Of a DNA stretch of 15,021 nt, positions 1 through 6,877 are shown piece after piece. Below the pieces are notes generated by a model that saw only the letters and a list, made by a program, of their open reading frames with translations, ran no database searches and was not told where the DNA came from. Source of the DNA: Bacillota bacterium (GTDB lineage Bacteria; Bacillota; Clostridia; DSM-8532); NCBI GenBank assembly GCA_023410885.1, contig JAEYPI010000073.1, positions 1 to 15,021 on the forward strand, read 5' to 3'. Numbering within the stretch: the first letter of the stretch is position 1; each line of letters begins with the position of its first letter. A program made the translations under genes and the position numbers.

Positions 1-345
1 GTTGATAACACCGATTTCATATGTATGGGGCTCTGGCAGCAGCACAGATGTTTCCGGATTCCTGGCCCAGAAATTGATATGGCAGATTTTATACTTCAGC
101 GGCAAATTGATAGGATCCAGGCAGGTAAACGCTGCCTCAAATCCGGCGATGGGCAGGAAATCCTTTGATTGGAGTTCCGGATAATATGCATACTTGGAGT
201 GGTCAGTAAACGCAACAATACTGTATCCGTTGGCCTTGTACCAGTCACATACCTGCGGCGCCGTCATCTTTCCGTCGCTCAGCGTGGTATGACAATGGAG
301 ATTTGCTTTGAAAAAGTGTCCATTTTTCTTCAATAGGTCTATCAT
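1..345 (-). CDS. PHP-domain metal-dependent phosphoesterase, N-terminal part (runs off window)
   Basis: The frame is open from ATG at 345 to the window edge, giving the first 115 residues. The start is supported by AAGGAGG nine bases upstream. The protein shows the PHP metal-site signature: H17 and H19 in NLHCHT, D24 in LSDG, H49 in FTDHS, E70 in GFE and H89 in CHIN. In the PHP superfamily these residues bind a two- or three-metal cluster that hydrolyses phosphoester bonds; members include histidinol phosphatases, nucleoside phosphatases and polymerase domains. There is no signal peptide, so a cytoplasmic enzyme is expected. The substrate cannot be inferred because the C-terminal half is missing and the upstream neighbourhood holds only relics. 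Family assignment is firm; specific function is open. Confidence 0.85.
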   Translation of the reverse strand, partial: MIDLLKKNGHFFKANLHCHTTLSDGKMTAPQVCDWYKANGYSIVAFTDHSKYAYYPELQSKDFLPIAGFEAAFTCLDPINLPLKYKICHINFWARNPETSVLLPEPHTYEIGVIN

Positions 346-721
346 TTTGCACTGCCTCCTTATAAAATAAATCGTCTTTCTGATTTTCTTTATAATTGGA
401 TTTATGTGCTGACGTTCTTTCAATTTATCGAAGAGTGGTTGAACAATTTGAATAAATCAACAAGTTATTAGCGCGTTATAACTGTTACTTTTGTATATAT
501 TATAAACATACCAAGAATTAAGTATCAATTTGCAAACTGGAAAAAAAAATGTCAATTTCGGACATTTATCACTTCTATTGAGCCAACTTTTTCAAATTCA
601 TGGTAGCAATTACTGCGTATTATAGAGGCAGATTGAGGCTATTTGTTTGTTTTATTCTCTCTTCGATAGAAACTTTCACCTCATCTTGATATTCTAGCCT
701 ACCATTTACCTTTTCCAATAA

Positions 722-858
722 AAGACAAAGCAAACTCATTATAATCTTCAGCAGACAACGGATTTAATAAATGCTTTATCTGTGGAGCCAATAGAATATA
801 AAGCTATAGTCATATTGGACGCTTTTATAGGGTTGAGAACCAAAGAATTTATGGGACT
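722..858 (+). pseudogene. Fragment of a tyrosine recombinase (phage-type integrase)
   Basis: The plus-strand frame just after the TAA at 719-721 reads through a peptide containing ALSVEPIEYKAIVILDAF followed by IGLRTKEFMGLN. This matches the core of the phage integrase catalytic domain, where a helix is followed by the conserved GLR..E..GL motif carrying the first catalytic arginine. The similarity stops at about position 858. The frame continues to 1015, but that part does not look like an integrase. Upstream sequence and the His-x-x-Arg and Tyr boxes are absent, so only about 45 codons survive. It is best read as a relic of a past integration. The motif match is by eye and could be coincidental. 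Confidence 0.4.
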
Positions 859-861
859 TAA

Positions 862-935
862 TACTGTCCTCCGTTTACCTCGATGCTTTACTGTCCTATT
901 TTGTCACATCTTCGGCATTCATAATAAGGGACAGT
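862..935. repeat. Repeated TACTGTCCT half-sites, two direct and one inverted
   Basis: TACTGTCCT occurs at 862-870 and again at 889-897. The second copy pairs with AATAAGGGACAGT at 923-935, giving an imperfect stem of about 11 pairs with one bulged base. The cluster begins where the integrase-like similarity ends. It resembles a transposon end or a REP-like hairpin, but no transposase is present. Confidence 0.3.
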
Positions 936-963
936 TGAAATATAAGGACCCCTCCCGTTACCG

Positions 964-989
964 CAATACAGGCGTGCACTCCTGTATTG
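964..989 (-). terminator. Hairpin just past the AraC-family gene
   Basis: A perfect 9-bp stem (CAATACAGG / CCTGTATTG) with an 8-base loop lies ten bases beyond the stop codon of the minus-strand AraC-family gene. Position suggests a terminator or mRNA 3' end. There is no T-run after it on the minus strand, so it is not a canonical Rho-independent terminator. Confidence 0.35.
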
Positions 990-998
990 GAAATACAA

Positions 999-1790
999 TT
1001 AACGTATTATTTTAACCTTTGATGGCGGGTATCCCTTCATTTTTTTAAATACCTTGCTGAAGTAAAAGTTATCTTCGAATCCGCATTTATATGCTGCTTC
1101 AGCTATTGAAAACTCGCCGCTGGCAAGCATATTTTCAGCGTTTATGATTCGCACTCGGTTGACATATTCCTTGACCGAGCTCCCTGTATGCTTCTTGAAC
1201 AGCGTTCCAAAATAGGAAGGATTCAGATCAACAGCTCTTGCCAGGCCCTCTACGTTAATTGGCGTATAATAACACTCATTGATTTTCCTTAATGCTTTTT
1301 GAATATGAATATTAAAGCTCTCCGCAGCATCTTTATAATATAGAATCCTGAAATATTTAGATAAAATGTTGAGAAATATTCCCCGGACTTTCAGAGCATA
1401 GCCGGGTTTTTTCTGTGTCCATTCAAAATTCAATTCCTGATAGAGAGATAATAAGTCATCCTGTAGGCCAATTTTATTATGAATGGGAAAGGGTAGAGAT
1501 ACGTCTTTGCCATTTAGGTCGAAAAGCCACAGGTTAGAAGCATATGCCGCCATGGGGTTATCAGGGTCAATTTCCGCATGCCGCAGGCTATTTCTGGGAA
1601 TACAGATCAGGTCACCTTTCTCTGCTTTATAAGGAATACCGTTGATGGTATAGGTCACTCTTCCCTCAAAAATATAGGTTATGTCTACAAAATTAATGAT
1701 AGCGTCTGGCATGAACCAGCTTGGTGTACAGTAACGGCAAATAAAGTATTTCAGATCTGGGATAATACTATCAAAATCAGCAGAAGACAT
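999..1790 (-). CDS. AraC-family transcriptional regulator
   Basis: A 263-residue protein with the usual two-part layout. Residues about 35-75 form a cupin-like sensing region (FEGRVTYTING, then KGDLICIPRN), which in this family binds sugars or related ligands. Residues about 165-263 form the AraC DNA-binding domain with two helix-turn-helix motifs. The first is around 179-200 (VEGLARAVDLNPSYFGTLFK). The second is around 227-252 (FSIAEAAYKCGFEDNFYFSK), followed by the typical GYPPSK end. The ATG is preceded by AGGAGGG six bases upstream. The gene is divergent from the secreted CE15 esterase, with a 321-bp shared upstream region. This is the classic arrangement for a local activator of a carbohydrate-active enzyme, so I infer that it regulates the esterase in response to a plant-wall sugar. 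The ligand is not readable from sequence. Confidence 0.9.
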   Translation of the reverse strand: MSSADFDSIIPDLKYFICRYCTPSWFMPDAIINFVDITYIFEGRVTYTINGIPYKAEKGDLICIPRNSLRHAEIDPDNPMAAYASNLWLFDLNGKDVSLPFPIHNKIGLQDDLLSLYQELNFEWTQKKPGYALKVRGIFLNILSKYFRILYYKDAAESFNIHIQKALRKINECYYTPINVEGLARAVDLNPSYFGTLFKKHTGSSVKEYVNRVRIINAENMLASGEFSIAEAAYKCGFEDNFYFSKVFKKMKGYPPSKVKIIR

Positions 1791-1805
1791 AAAAATCCCT
1801 CCTGA

Positions 1806-2111
1806 AATCTAGAAAAATTACATATTGTTCATTCCTTGTCCATGGCATTAATTGTGGTGCAAATTTATAATAAAAGCAAACTAAAGCTTCTAGAAATATG
1901 GTAAAAATACTACCCCCTTCTTGTCAATGCTCTTTTCTTCCTAGGTCGAGCAGTGCACCCCAGGCACTATTGAACTACAAAATGAGTTGCACTAGGAGGT
2001 GATTGCATCACATCAATCCCATCTCATACTGGGGAAACCTTTCGTTCCGGCAAAGTTCAATCTGTAGATTCGTTTAGGTATAGCCAAAATATGTTAAAGG
2101 AGTGAACCAGA
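1806..2111. other. Divergent control region between the AraC-family gene and the esterase
   Basis: This intergenic region must hold both promoters. Besides the candidate minus-strand promoter it has two short inverted repeats: AGTGC/GCACT (1952-1956 and 1964-1968) and GTGAT/ATCAC (1999-2003 and 2007-2011). The second overlaps AGGAGGTGAT (1994-2003), which is fully complementary to the 16S rRNA 3' end but has no plausible gene behind it. The esterase's own ribosome binding site, AAAGGAG, ends about nine bases before ATG 2112. I found no convincing plus-strand promoter. Confidence 0.45.
1898..1927 (-). promoter_or_regulatory. Candidate promoter of the AraC-family gene
   Basis: Read on the minus strand, a perfect TTGACA (1927-1922) is followed after 18 bases by TACCAT (1903-1898), a 4/6 match to the -10 consensus. 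It would leave a leader of about 100 bases before the ATG at 1790. TCTAGAAATAT (1889-1899) overlaps the -10 and nearly recurs as TCTAGAAAAAT at 1808-1818, possibly a regulator-binding repeat. Confidence 0.3.
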
Positions 2112-5100
2112 ATGAAAAACATCACACGATTTATCTCTATTATGATGAGCATACTCTTGGTGTTTAGCGTGGTTCCCGGTTATGCAGCATCATCAGAGAT
2201 ATGGCCAGGATATCCCGGAGTGGATCAACTGCCTGCTATCAATACGATCCCTGATCCCTTCAAATTCTTTGATGCAAAAAATGACCCAAATGGTGACGGA
2301 TACGTTTCGAACACAGCGGAGTGGAATGCCCGCCGCAATGAGATCAAAGATCTGGTGCAGCGTTACTGGCTGGGTTATCGTTGGCCGACAAAAGCGCAAG
2401 ATGTAGAAGGTGAAACAAAGGTTGTGATGGAGCCCAACACGATTACTGTCGGGTTCAACTGGCCGCCTTATTCCTACGCTACCGAATTCAACCTTAAAGA
2501 TGAATTTAATAAGCTGGTTGCAAAACTTCAGACTGAAGCAGTAGAAATCCGCGAGATTATACCCAATGGCTGGTCTGCCGTATTAGGGAATGTGTTATTC
2601 ACCTATGGACCGGCAGAAAATGAAGAGCAAGCCCGGGCTATGGCTATTCAAGCTTGGAATGACGGTTATTACCTCCCCTATAACTCGTTTGGAACCAATT
2701 ATGCTGTTCTTAAGAATTATACCGGGGTAATAAACGGACCGCCATCTGCTGAAAAAGCGATAATGTACAATACTGTGACTATTGAGAATCCAGACAGCGG
2801 CGTTCAAGAAAGCTTTAATGTCAACATAACCACGCCTGACGCGGTGCAAGTTCAAAAGGCCTGGGGCGACACGAATGTACAGGTGCCTGTAATTATAGAC
2901 ATCGGCGGTACTCTCTCTGCATCTCATATCGCTACCGCAAAGGAGCTGGGATATGGGTACATAAATTTCACTCCCACCGATATATATCCCGATGATAGCA
3001 GTGCTTCCGATGGAATAAACCGTAACGGTGTGTATACCAAGCTGTACCCTTATAACAAAGACGTATATGAGTATGCCTCCGGTGCACTTATGGCATGGAG
3101 CTGGAGCGTCAGCCAGATTATCAGTGCCCTGGAGCAGCCGACACCGAGCGGTGACGGAACTAAAACATGGGGAGAAGTACTGAATATTGACCCAGCCAAG
3201 ACACTCGTCACAGGACATTCCCGTTACGGCAAGGCGGCTTTGTTTGCCGCGGCATTTGACGACCGTATCGGTATATGCCTCCCCAGCGAATCAGGCGGCT
3301 CAGGCATACAGAGCTACCGTTATAAGGTCGAGGGTAAAATTTTCAACTTTAATACTTATCCCAAGGCCGATAGGGTTTACGGAAAGACCGAAATCCCAAC
3401 CGTTTCATACGGTGGAGGCAACAGCTGGTTCCCGGAAACGGCTGCTCAGTTCGTGAACAAGGACAACCAGCTGCCCTTTGATTCCAGCGATATTATCGCA
3501 TTGGTTGCGCCTCGCCCCTTCCTGACGACAACAGGCATTGACACCCACTGGCTGGGTAACGAGGGCGCTGTGGCAGCGGTACAGGCAGCCTCTGAAGTCT
3601 ATGAATATATCGGAACGAATGCGATAGAGAAAGAGAATGCCGCTGTTCTAGCCCGCGAGAGTAACCATGCTTTATACAACCGTGATTTCACATTTGTAGT
3701 CGCGATTATGGAACGCGAGTTTAAGCAAACAGATGACAAAATACTGCACGTCCAGGATTTGTACCCCACCGGCAGCGGGCTGGGAGACATGTCTTATCCG
3801 GCAAGGGACTATAACAGCGTTAGCGAATTCAATGCCTATCCCTTTGATATAAACAGCTCCTACCTGCCCTGGTCAAGCTCTGACAAGTACGCCTTGTGGA
3901 CGGCCCAGGAGAATTTCCTTGTGGGGCACTCTGTGACCATCACAGCTCATTCTGATGCGCCGGATGTTGACCTCTATCTGCCTGACAGAATGACCAGGAT
4001 CGATGCTGCAAGCCACGAAAGTGATACCTTTACCTTTAATCTTACACCCGACCAGGCAGTGTACGGGCGTTATGAGCTACGGACTGCGGGGGATGCCAAA
4101 GAGAACAGGAGTGTCTTCTTCGCTGCTGTCAGTCTGGCAGACGCATTGCGTCACGCACCCTCCAAAGGCGATGAGGGCGAGGAAAATCGTCTGATCGGTT
4201 TCTCCAGCCGATTGGCTAACACACCTGTCGATGCCCCGCTGGTCTATGTTGGCGGTGAAACAATTCCCACCAGCATGAGCTTCACACCCGAACGCTTCAA
4301 GTCAGAAGAGACAACCATGCTGGAGTACGGCATACTGTTCCACGATAAGGTGTTTACACGGATTGCGAACGCCGGTTGGGATTCTTCCAAGACGTTTGAT
4401 ATTAAGAACCTTAAGTTTGTCACCATCCCAGGCTATACTTTCGAGTTTTCACTCTCCGATATTGCCGCTTCCGCTTCAGACAACGGTAAACAGGACGCAG
4501 CAAAATTCAATAAGCCCATAAGCTGGAATGTTGAAAGATACAACAACGGCCCGGCGGAGGTGTGGCCATTAATCCCGGATACACAAGCTGAAAAAGATAA
4601 GTTGCTTTCAGGTGGAACGGTTTCACGTCCGGATGCTCCCGTACCGAAGGCCACAAGCTTTAAAGCTGAGGTTACCGGTGTCGAGGCAGTAATTAATGGT
4701 GACAAGACAGACGTGGTAATCAGTTTCAGTGAACCTCTGAGGAAGGGTGAATTTGGCTTCGGCTTAAATGTGGCTGAGAAATGGGATACTGCCTGGAATG
4801 AAGATGGAACACAGGTTACGCTCTCCATAGCCCACGGCGATCTAACAGCAACCTCTTCAGTAGGCGGCCTCATTATCTTCCGCCTGATGGATGCTGGCGG
4901 GAACCTGATAGGTGGCCCCATTGAAAAAACCTTCGAACTTCCGTTCATTCCTTCAAGTGTGACTAATAACAAGAATGGTCAGGCTGACATCGGCTTTTCC
5001 ATTAAGTCCGCCAACGGTAAGGGTTACGCCGTGTATATCTCCGAGGCGGGGAAAAATGGCCCATATACGTTGTATAAGAACGTCAACTATAACGCCAGAG

Positions 5101-5216
5101 GTGTACACATCAAGGGATTGACCAACGATAACACCTATTGGGCATATATTGTCTACTCTGAAAACGGCGTTATAATCACCCGAAGCGAGCCTGTTCAGCT
5201 AAATCCAACCAAGTAA
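2112..5216 (+). CDS. Secreted glucuronoyl esterase-like protein (CE15 family) with beta-rich C-terminal domains
   Basis: The protein has 1034 residues. Residues 1-25 are a signal peptide (hydrophobic MMSILLVFSVV, cleavage near GYA-A), so it is exported. The alpha/beta-hydrolase core spans about 40-540. The nucleophile motif VTGHSRYGK places Ser370, Glu393 follows exactly 23 residues later in SESGG, and His519 lies in ESNHALYN. The GxSRxGK box and the Ser-to-Glu spacing match characterised CE15 4-O-methyl-glucuronoyl methylesterases, which cut ester links between glucuronoxylan and lignin. Fungal family members have about 400 residues, so roughly 480 are extra. About 550-830 are unassigned, about 840-940 resemble an SbsA/Big-type Ig-like domain, and about 950-1034 an Fn3-like domain. 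No dockerin, SLH repeats, LPXTG or recognised CBM is visible. AAAGGAG supports the start. It is divergent from the AraC-type gene and ends at a hairpin. A related ester substrate is possible. Confidence 0.85.
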   Translation: MKNITRFISIMMSILLVFSVVPGYAASSEIWPGYPGVDQLPAINTIPDPFKFFDAKNDPNGDGYVSNTAEWNARRNEIKDLVQRYWLGYRWPTKAQDVEGETKVVMEPNTITVGFNWPPYSYATEFNLKDEFNKLVAKLQTEAVEIREIIPNGWSAVLGNVLFTYGPAENEEQARAMAIQAWNDGYYLPYNSFGTNYAVLKNYTGVINGPPSAEKAIMYNTVTIENPDSGVQESFNVNITTPDAVQVQKAWGDTNVQVPVIIDIGGTLSASHIATAKELGYGYINFTPTDIYPDDSSASDGINRNGVYTKLYPYNKDVYEYASGALMAWSWSVSQIISALEQPTPSGDGTKTWGEVLNIDPAKTLVTGHSRYGKAALFAAAFDDRIGICLPSESGGSGIQSYRYKVEGKIFNFNTYPKADRVYGKTEIPTVSYGGGNSWFPETAAQFVNKDNQLPFDSSDIIALVAPRPFLTTTGIDTHWLGNEGAVAAVQAASEVYEYIGTNAIEKENAAVLARESNHALYNRDFTFVVAIMEREFKQTDDKILHVQDLYPTGSGLGDMSYPARDYNSVSEFNAYPFDINSSYLPWSSSDKYALWTAQENFLVGHSVTITAHSDAPDVDLYLPDRMTRIDAASHESDTFTFNLTPDQAVYGRYELRTAGDAKENRSVFFAAVSLADALRHAPSKGDEGEENRLIGFSSRLANTPVDAPLVYVGGETIPTSMSFTPERFKSEETTMLEYGILFHDKVFTRIANAGWDSSKTFDIKNLKFVTIPGYTFEFSLSDIAASASDNGKQDAAKFNKPISWNVERYNNGPAEVWPLIPDTQAEKDKLLSGGTVSRPDAPVPKATSFKAEVTGVEAVINGDKTDVVISFSEPLRKGEFGFGLNVAEKWDTAWNEDGTQVTLSIAHGDLTATSSVGGLIIFRLMDAGGNLIGGPIEKTFELPFIPSSVTNNKNGQADIGFSIKSANGKGYAVYISEAGKNGPYTLYKNVNYNARGVHIKGLTNDNTYWAYIVYSENGVIITRSEPVQLNPTK

Positions 5217-5234
5217 GTTACCTTTCAGTAATGG

Positions 5235-5262
5235 AGGGCTGTTTCACAAAACAGCCCTTTCT
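5235..5262 (+). terminator. Rho-independent terminator after the esterase gene
   Basis: A perfect 10-bp stem, AGGGCTGTTT (5235-5244) and AAACAGCCCT (5249-5258), with a 4-base loop lies 19 bases after the stop codon and runs into a short T tract. The T tail is brief, but position and stem strength make termination likely. Confidence 0.75.
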
Positions 5263-5400
5263 GCATCAAATACAACGATTATCTCATATTTTTGAATACT
5301 AATGTCGCCAACATGCTGATAACAGACACAAAAAAACTGAATTGTCTGAATGTGGTGATAAGCATATTTTTGTTTTGAGAGAGGAAATCAATTTGACCTG

Positions 5401-5619
5401 TTGAGCAATGTTACCGATACCTTTATGCGGGTATCCCCCATCCCCCAGCGCCTTCTTGCCCAATATGACCTGGTACAGAAAAAGAGCAGCTCGAATAAAG
5501 AAAAATACAAAGACGTTTTGGTCTACAGGAAAGGCTATCGCTTTAACCCCATTACGGCGCAACAGGTGATGGCCTATCAACACCTGCCGACTCTGGCGTA
5601 TGGCTTGACACACCCATGA
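5401..5619 (+). CDS. Doubtful small open frame, unrecognised
   Basis: This is the only plus-strand frame of note in the 434-bp stretch between the esterase terminator and the next gene. It opens at TTG 5401, with an internal ATG at 5425, and gives 72 or 64 residues including RVSPIPQRLLAQYDLVQKKS and YRKGYRFNPITAQQV. Neither start has a good ribosome binding site. The opposite strand is also open across 5299-5646, and another plus frame is open upstream with one stop. Such multi-frame openness fits a decayed gene as well as a real one. I recognise no family and see nothing else in the stretch. Confidence 0.2.
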   Translation: MSNVTDTFMRVSPIPQRLLAQYDLVQKKSSSNKEKYKDVLVYRKGYRFNPITAQQVMAYQHLPTLAYGLTHP

Positions 5620-5696
5620 TTGACATAATCCATGGCAAAGGTACAATAGAAAAGAGAATACCGCGTATGCTCAACCTAGGAAAAGGATGATTTTTT

Positions 5697-5978
5697 ATGC
5701 AACTAGCCAGTATTTTAGAGACCTTAATGATTGTAAGCTTCGGAGTTTCATGGCCGCTGTCCATTGTCCGGTCATACCGTTCCCGTTCCACAAAAGGTAA
5801 GAGCCTTCTGTTTATGTGCTTTATACTCTTCGGCTATATATGCGGAATTGCCTCAAAGTGCATTTCCAGTACCTATAATCTGGCCTTTTGGTTCTATTTC
5901 CCCAATGTCATTATGGTATCGACAGACATCTGTCTTTATTTTAGAAATAAGAGGATTGAGGCATCCAATAAAAATTAA
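5697..5978 (+). CDS. Small three-helix membrane protein, PQ-loop/SemiSWEET-like
   Basis: The product has 93 residues and is preceded by AAGGA about ten bases upstream. Three hydrophobic helices are seen at roughly 5-25, 36-54 and 62-82, separated by short basic loops (RSYRSRSTKGKS and a RNKR tail). Helix 1 carries a proline after a tryptophan (VSWPLSIVRSYRSRSTKGKSL). This layout, one triple-helix bundle with a conserved proline and a following R-S-x-K-G-x-S stretch, resembles the PQ-loop repeat of SemiSWEET-type transporters, whose dimers form a small-solute path. The substrate is unknown. The gene stands alone before a strong terminator. The fold call is by topology and motif only. Confidence 0.65.
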   Translation: MQLASILETLMIVSFGVSWPLSIVRSYRSRSTKGKSLLFMCFILFGYICGIASKCISSTYNLAFWFYFPNVIMVSTDICLYFRNKRIEASNKN

Positions 5979-6081
5979 GTAAAAAGCTACTTCCCAGATA
6001 TTGCATCTGCATTGTGAGGCTTAGAAGCTTGGGATGTATTTGAATGCCTTACATTAGCCTAACAGCATTTAAACATCATTC

Positions 6082-6123
6082 CCCCGGCAATGTGCGCCAT
6101 AGCACGTTGCCGGGGTTTTTTTT
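6082..6123 (+). terminator. Strong Rho-independent terminator
   Basis: A 14-bp stem (CCCCGGCAATGTGC with GCACGTTGCCGGGG, one G-U pair), a 6-base loop (6096-6101) and eight consecutive T bases (6116-6123) make a textbook terminator. It ends the small membrane protein transcript and insulates the TetR operon downstream. Confidence 0.92.
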
Positions 6124-6239
6124 GATGTCAATGGCGGTTTTATTCATAACTATAGCAATAGTCTTTCCTCTATTTGAATAATAGGTTGGCATGGGCTTTT
6201 TAACTCGAAAAAGTTGTAAGATTTTAGTGAAAATAAAGA

Positions 6240-6268
6240 TTGATATATTTTAGACAATGTTGTATACT
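6240..6268 (+). promoter_or_regulatory. SigA-type promoter of the TetR operon
   Basis: TTGATA (6240-6245), a 17-base spacer, then TATACT (6263-6268) closely fit the housekeeping -35/-10 consensus at ideal spacing. The predicted transcription start is near 6275. The ATG at 6257 lies inside the spacer, so it cannot be the start of the TetR gene if this promoter is used. Confidence 0.75.
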
Positions 6269-6272
6269 TTAA

Positions 6273-6286
6273 ATGAACACGTTCAT
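6273..6286. promoter_or_regulatory. Candidate TetR-family operator over the transcription start
   Basis: ATGAAC and GTTCAT form a 6+6 inverted repeat around two central bases. It starts five bases after the -10 element, over the predicted transcription start. Dyads of this size in this place are typical operators of TetR-family repressors, and the next gene encodes one. Autoregulation is inferred. Confidence 0.65.
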
Positions 6287-6325
6287 AAAAAGTACCTAAA
6301 TGGCTCTGCCATTAAAGGAGCCCCT

Positions 6326-6865
6326 ATGCCAAAGCTTATTGAGAATGTGAGAACCAGAGCCCTTGAGGCGGCAAAAAACGAATTGTTGGTATCCGATTAC
6401 AACGGCTTTACCATACGTTCTGTGGCTAAGCGGTGTGGTATTGCGGTGGGTACTCTCTATAATTATTTTCCTTCAAAGGATATGCTGGCAGCCGCGGTCA
6501 TGCTTCAAGACTGGACAAGGGCACTGGCTGTTATGCACCAGAGCGCCACTCGTTCCCAGAATATTCTGGACGGGCTACAAATTATTTATGAAGAAATTGA
6601 GCGCTTCGCTTCGGTATACAGAAATGTTTGGTCCCAATATTCCCTCACCAGCCAATTTGCATCAGATTATTCAGATCGGCACCAGCTTTTGTTGAATCAA
6701 CTGGCAGCTATTATCCATGATTTACTTGCTAATTTTCAAGCCGATGAAGATCAGGTTCTGGATCGTTTTGTTGCAGAAAACCTCTTAATGGCCGCAGTGA
6801 ATCAAACCCCCTATCAGCCCTTGGCGGTTCTTTTGAACCGTTTGTTTATAATTAAAAAAAGGTAA
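6326..6865 (+). CDS. TetR/AcrR-family transcriptional repressor
   Basis: The product has 179 residues. The start chosen is ATG 6326 (MPKLIENVRTRALEAAK), because AAAGGAG sits five bases upstream and the longer frame from 6257 begins inside the promoter. Residues about 8-55 are the TetR helix-turn-helix: FTIRSVAKRCGIAVGTLYNY followed by FPSKDMLAAA. The remainder is the helical ligand-binding and dimerisation domain, too diverse to identify a ligand. As first gene of a six-gene run, with a dyad over the promoter, it most likely represses its own operon until an effector, perhaps the compound acted on by the downstream enzymes, releases it. The stop codon is 12 bases before the next start. Confidence 0.92.
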   Translation: MPKLIENVRTRALEAAKNELLVSDYNGFTIRSVAKRCGIAVGTLYNYFPSKDMLAAAVMLQDWTRALAVMHQSATRSQNILDGLQIIYEEIERFASVYRNVWSQYSLTSQFASDYSDRHQLLLNQLAAIIHDLLANFQADEDQVLDRFVAENLLMAAVNQTPYQPLAVLLNRLFIIKKR

Positions 6866-6877
6866 AGGAGAGAGAAT

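Larger units (their letters stand above)
346..998. other. Gene-poor stretch with mobile-element relics
   Basis: About 650 bp lack an intact gene. Positions 400-600 are AT-rich and must hold the promoter of the PHP gene, but I could not pick a convincing -35/-10 pair. A short inverted repeat (AGTTAT 463-468 / ATAACT 478-483) lies there. From about 620 the stretch contains fragments that look once-coding: a plus-strand tyrosine-recombinase piece (722 to about 858) and, overlapping it on the minus strand, a 39-codon open frame (739 to 620) with protein-like composition and no ribosome binding site. The remainder holds repeated ACTGTCC half-sites and a hairpin. Confidence 0.5.

Noticed and set aside
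782..1015. A 77-residue protein starting at GTG 782
   Set aside because: Only the first part looks like an integrase; the rest runs through repeats and hairpins, and there is no ribosome binding site. Treated as a relic.
1970..2100. Possible plus-strand promoters for the esterase (TTGAAC at 1970, TTGCAT at 2003, TATAGC near 2081)
   Set aside because: None has both a fair -35 and a fair -10 at normal spacing with room before the ribosome binding site.
2595..3218. Long open frame on the minus strand inside the esterase gene
   Set aside because: It lies wholly within a well-supported gene, has no ribosome binding site and no recognisable domain, so it is an antisense shadow.
6257..6325. N-terminal extension of the TetR gene from ATG 6257
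   Set aside because: The ATG lies within the spacer of a consensus promoter and the dyad follows it; ATG 6326 has a proper ribosome binding site and begins at the usual place for the family.
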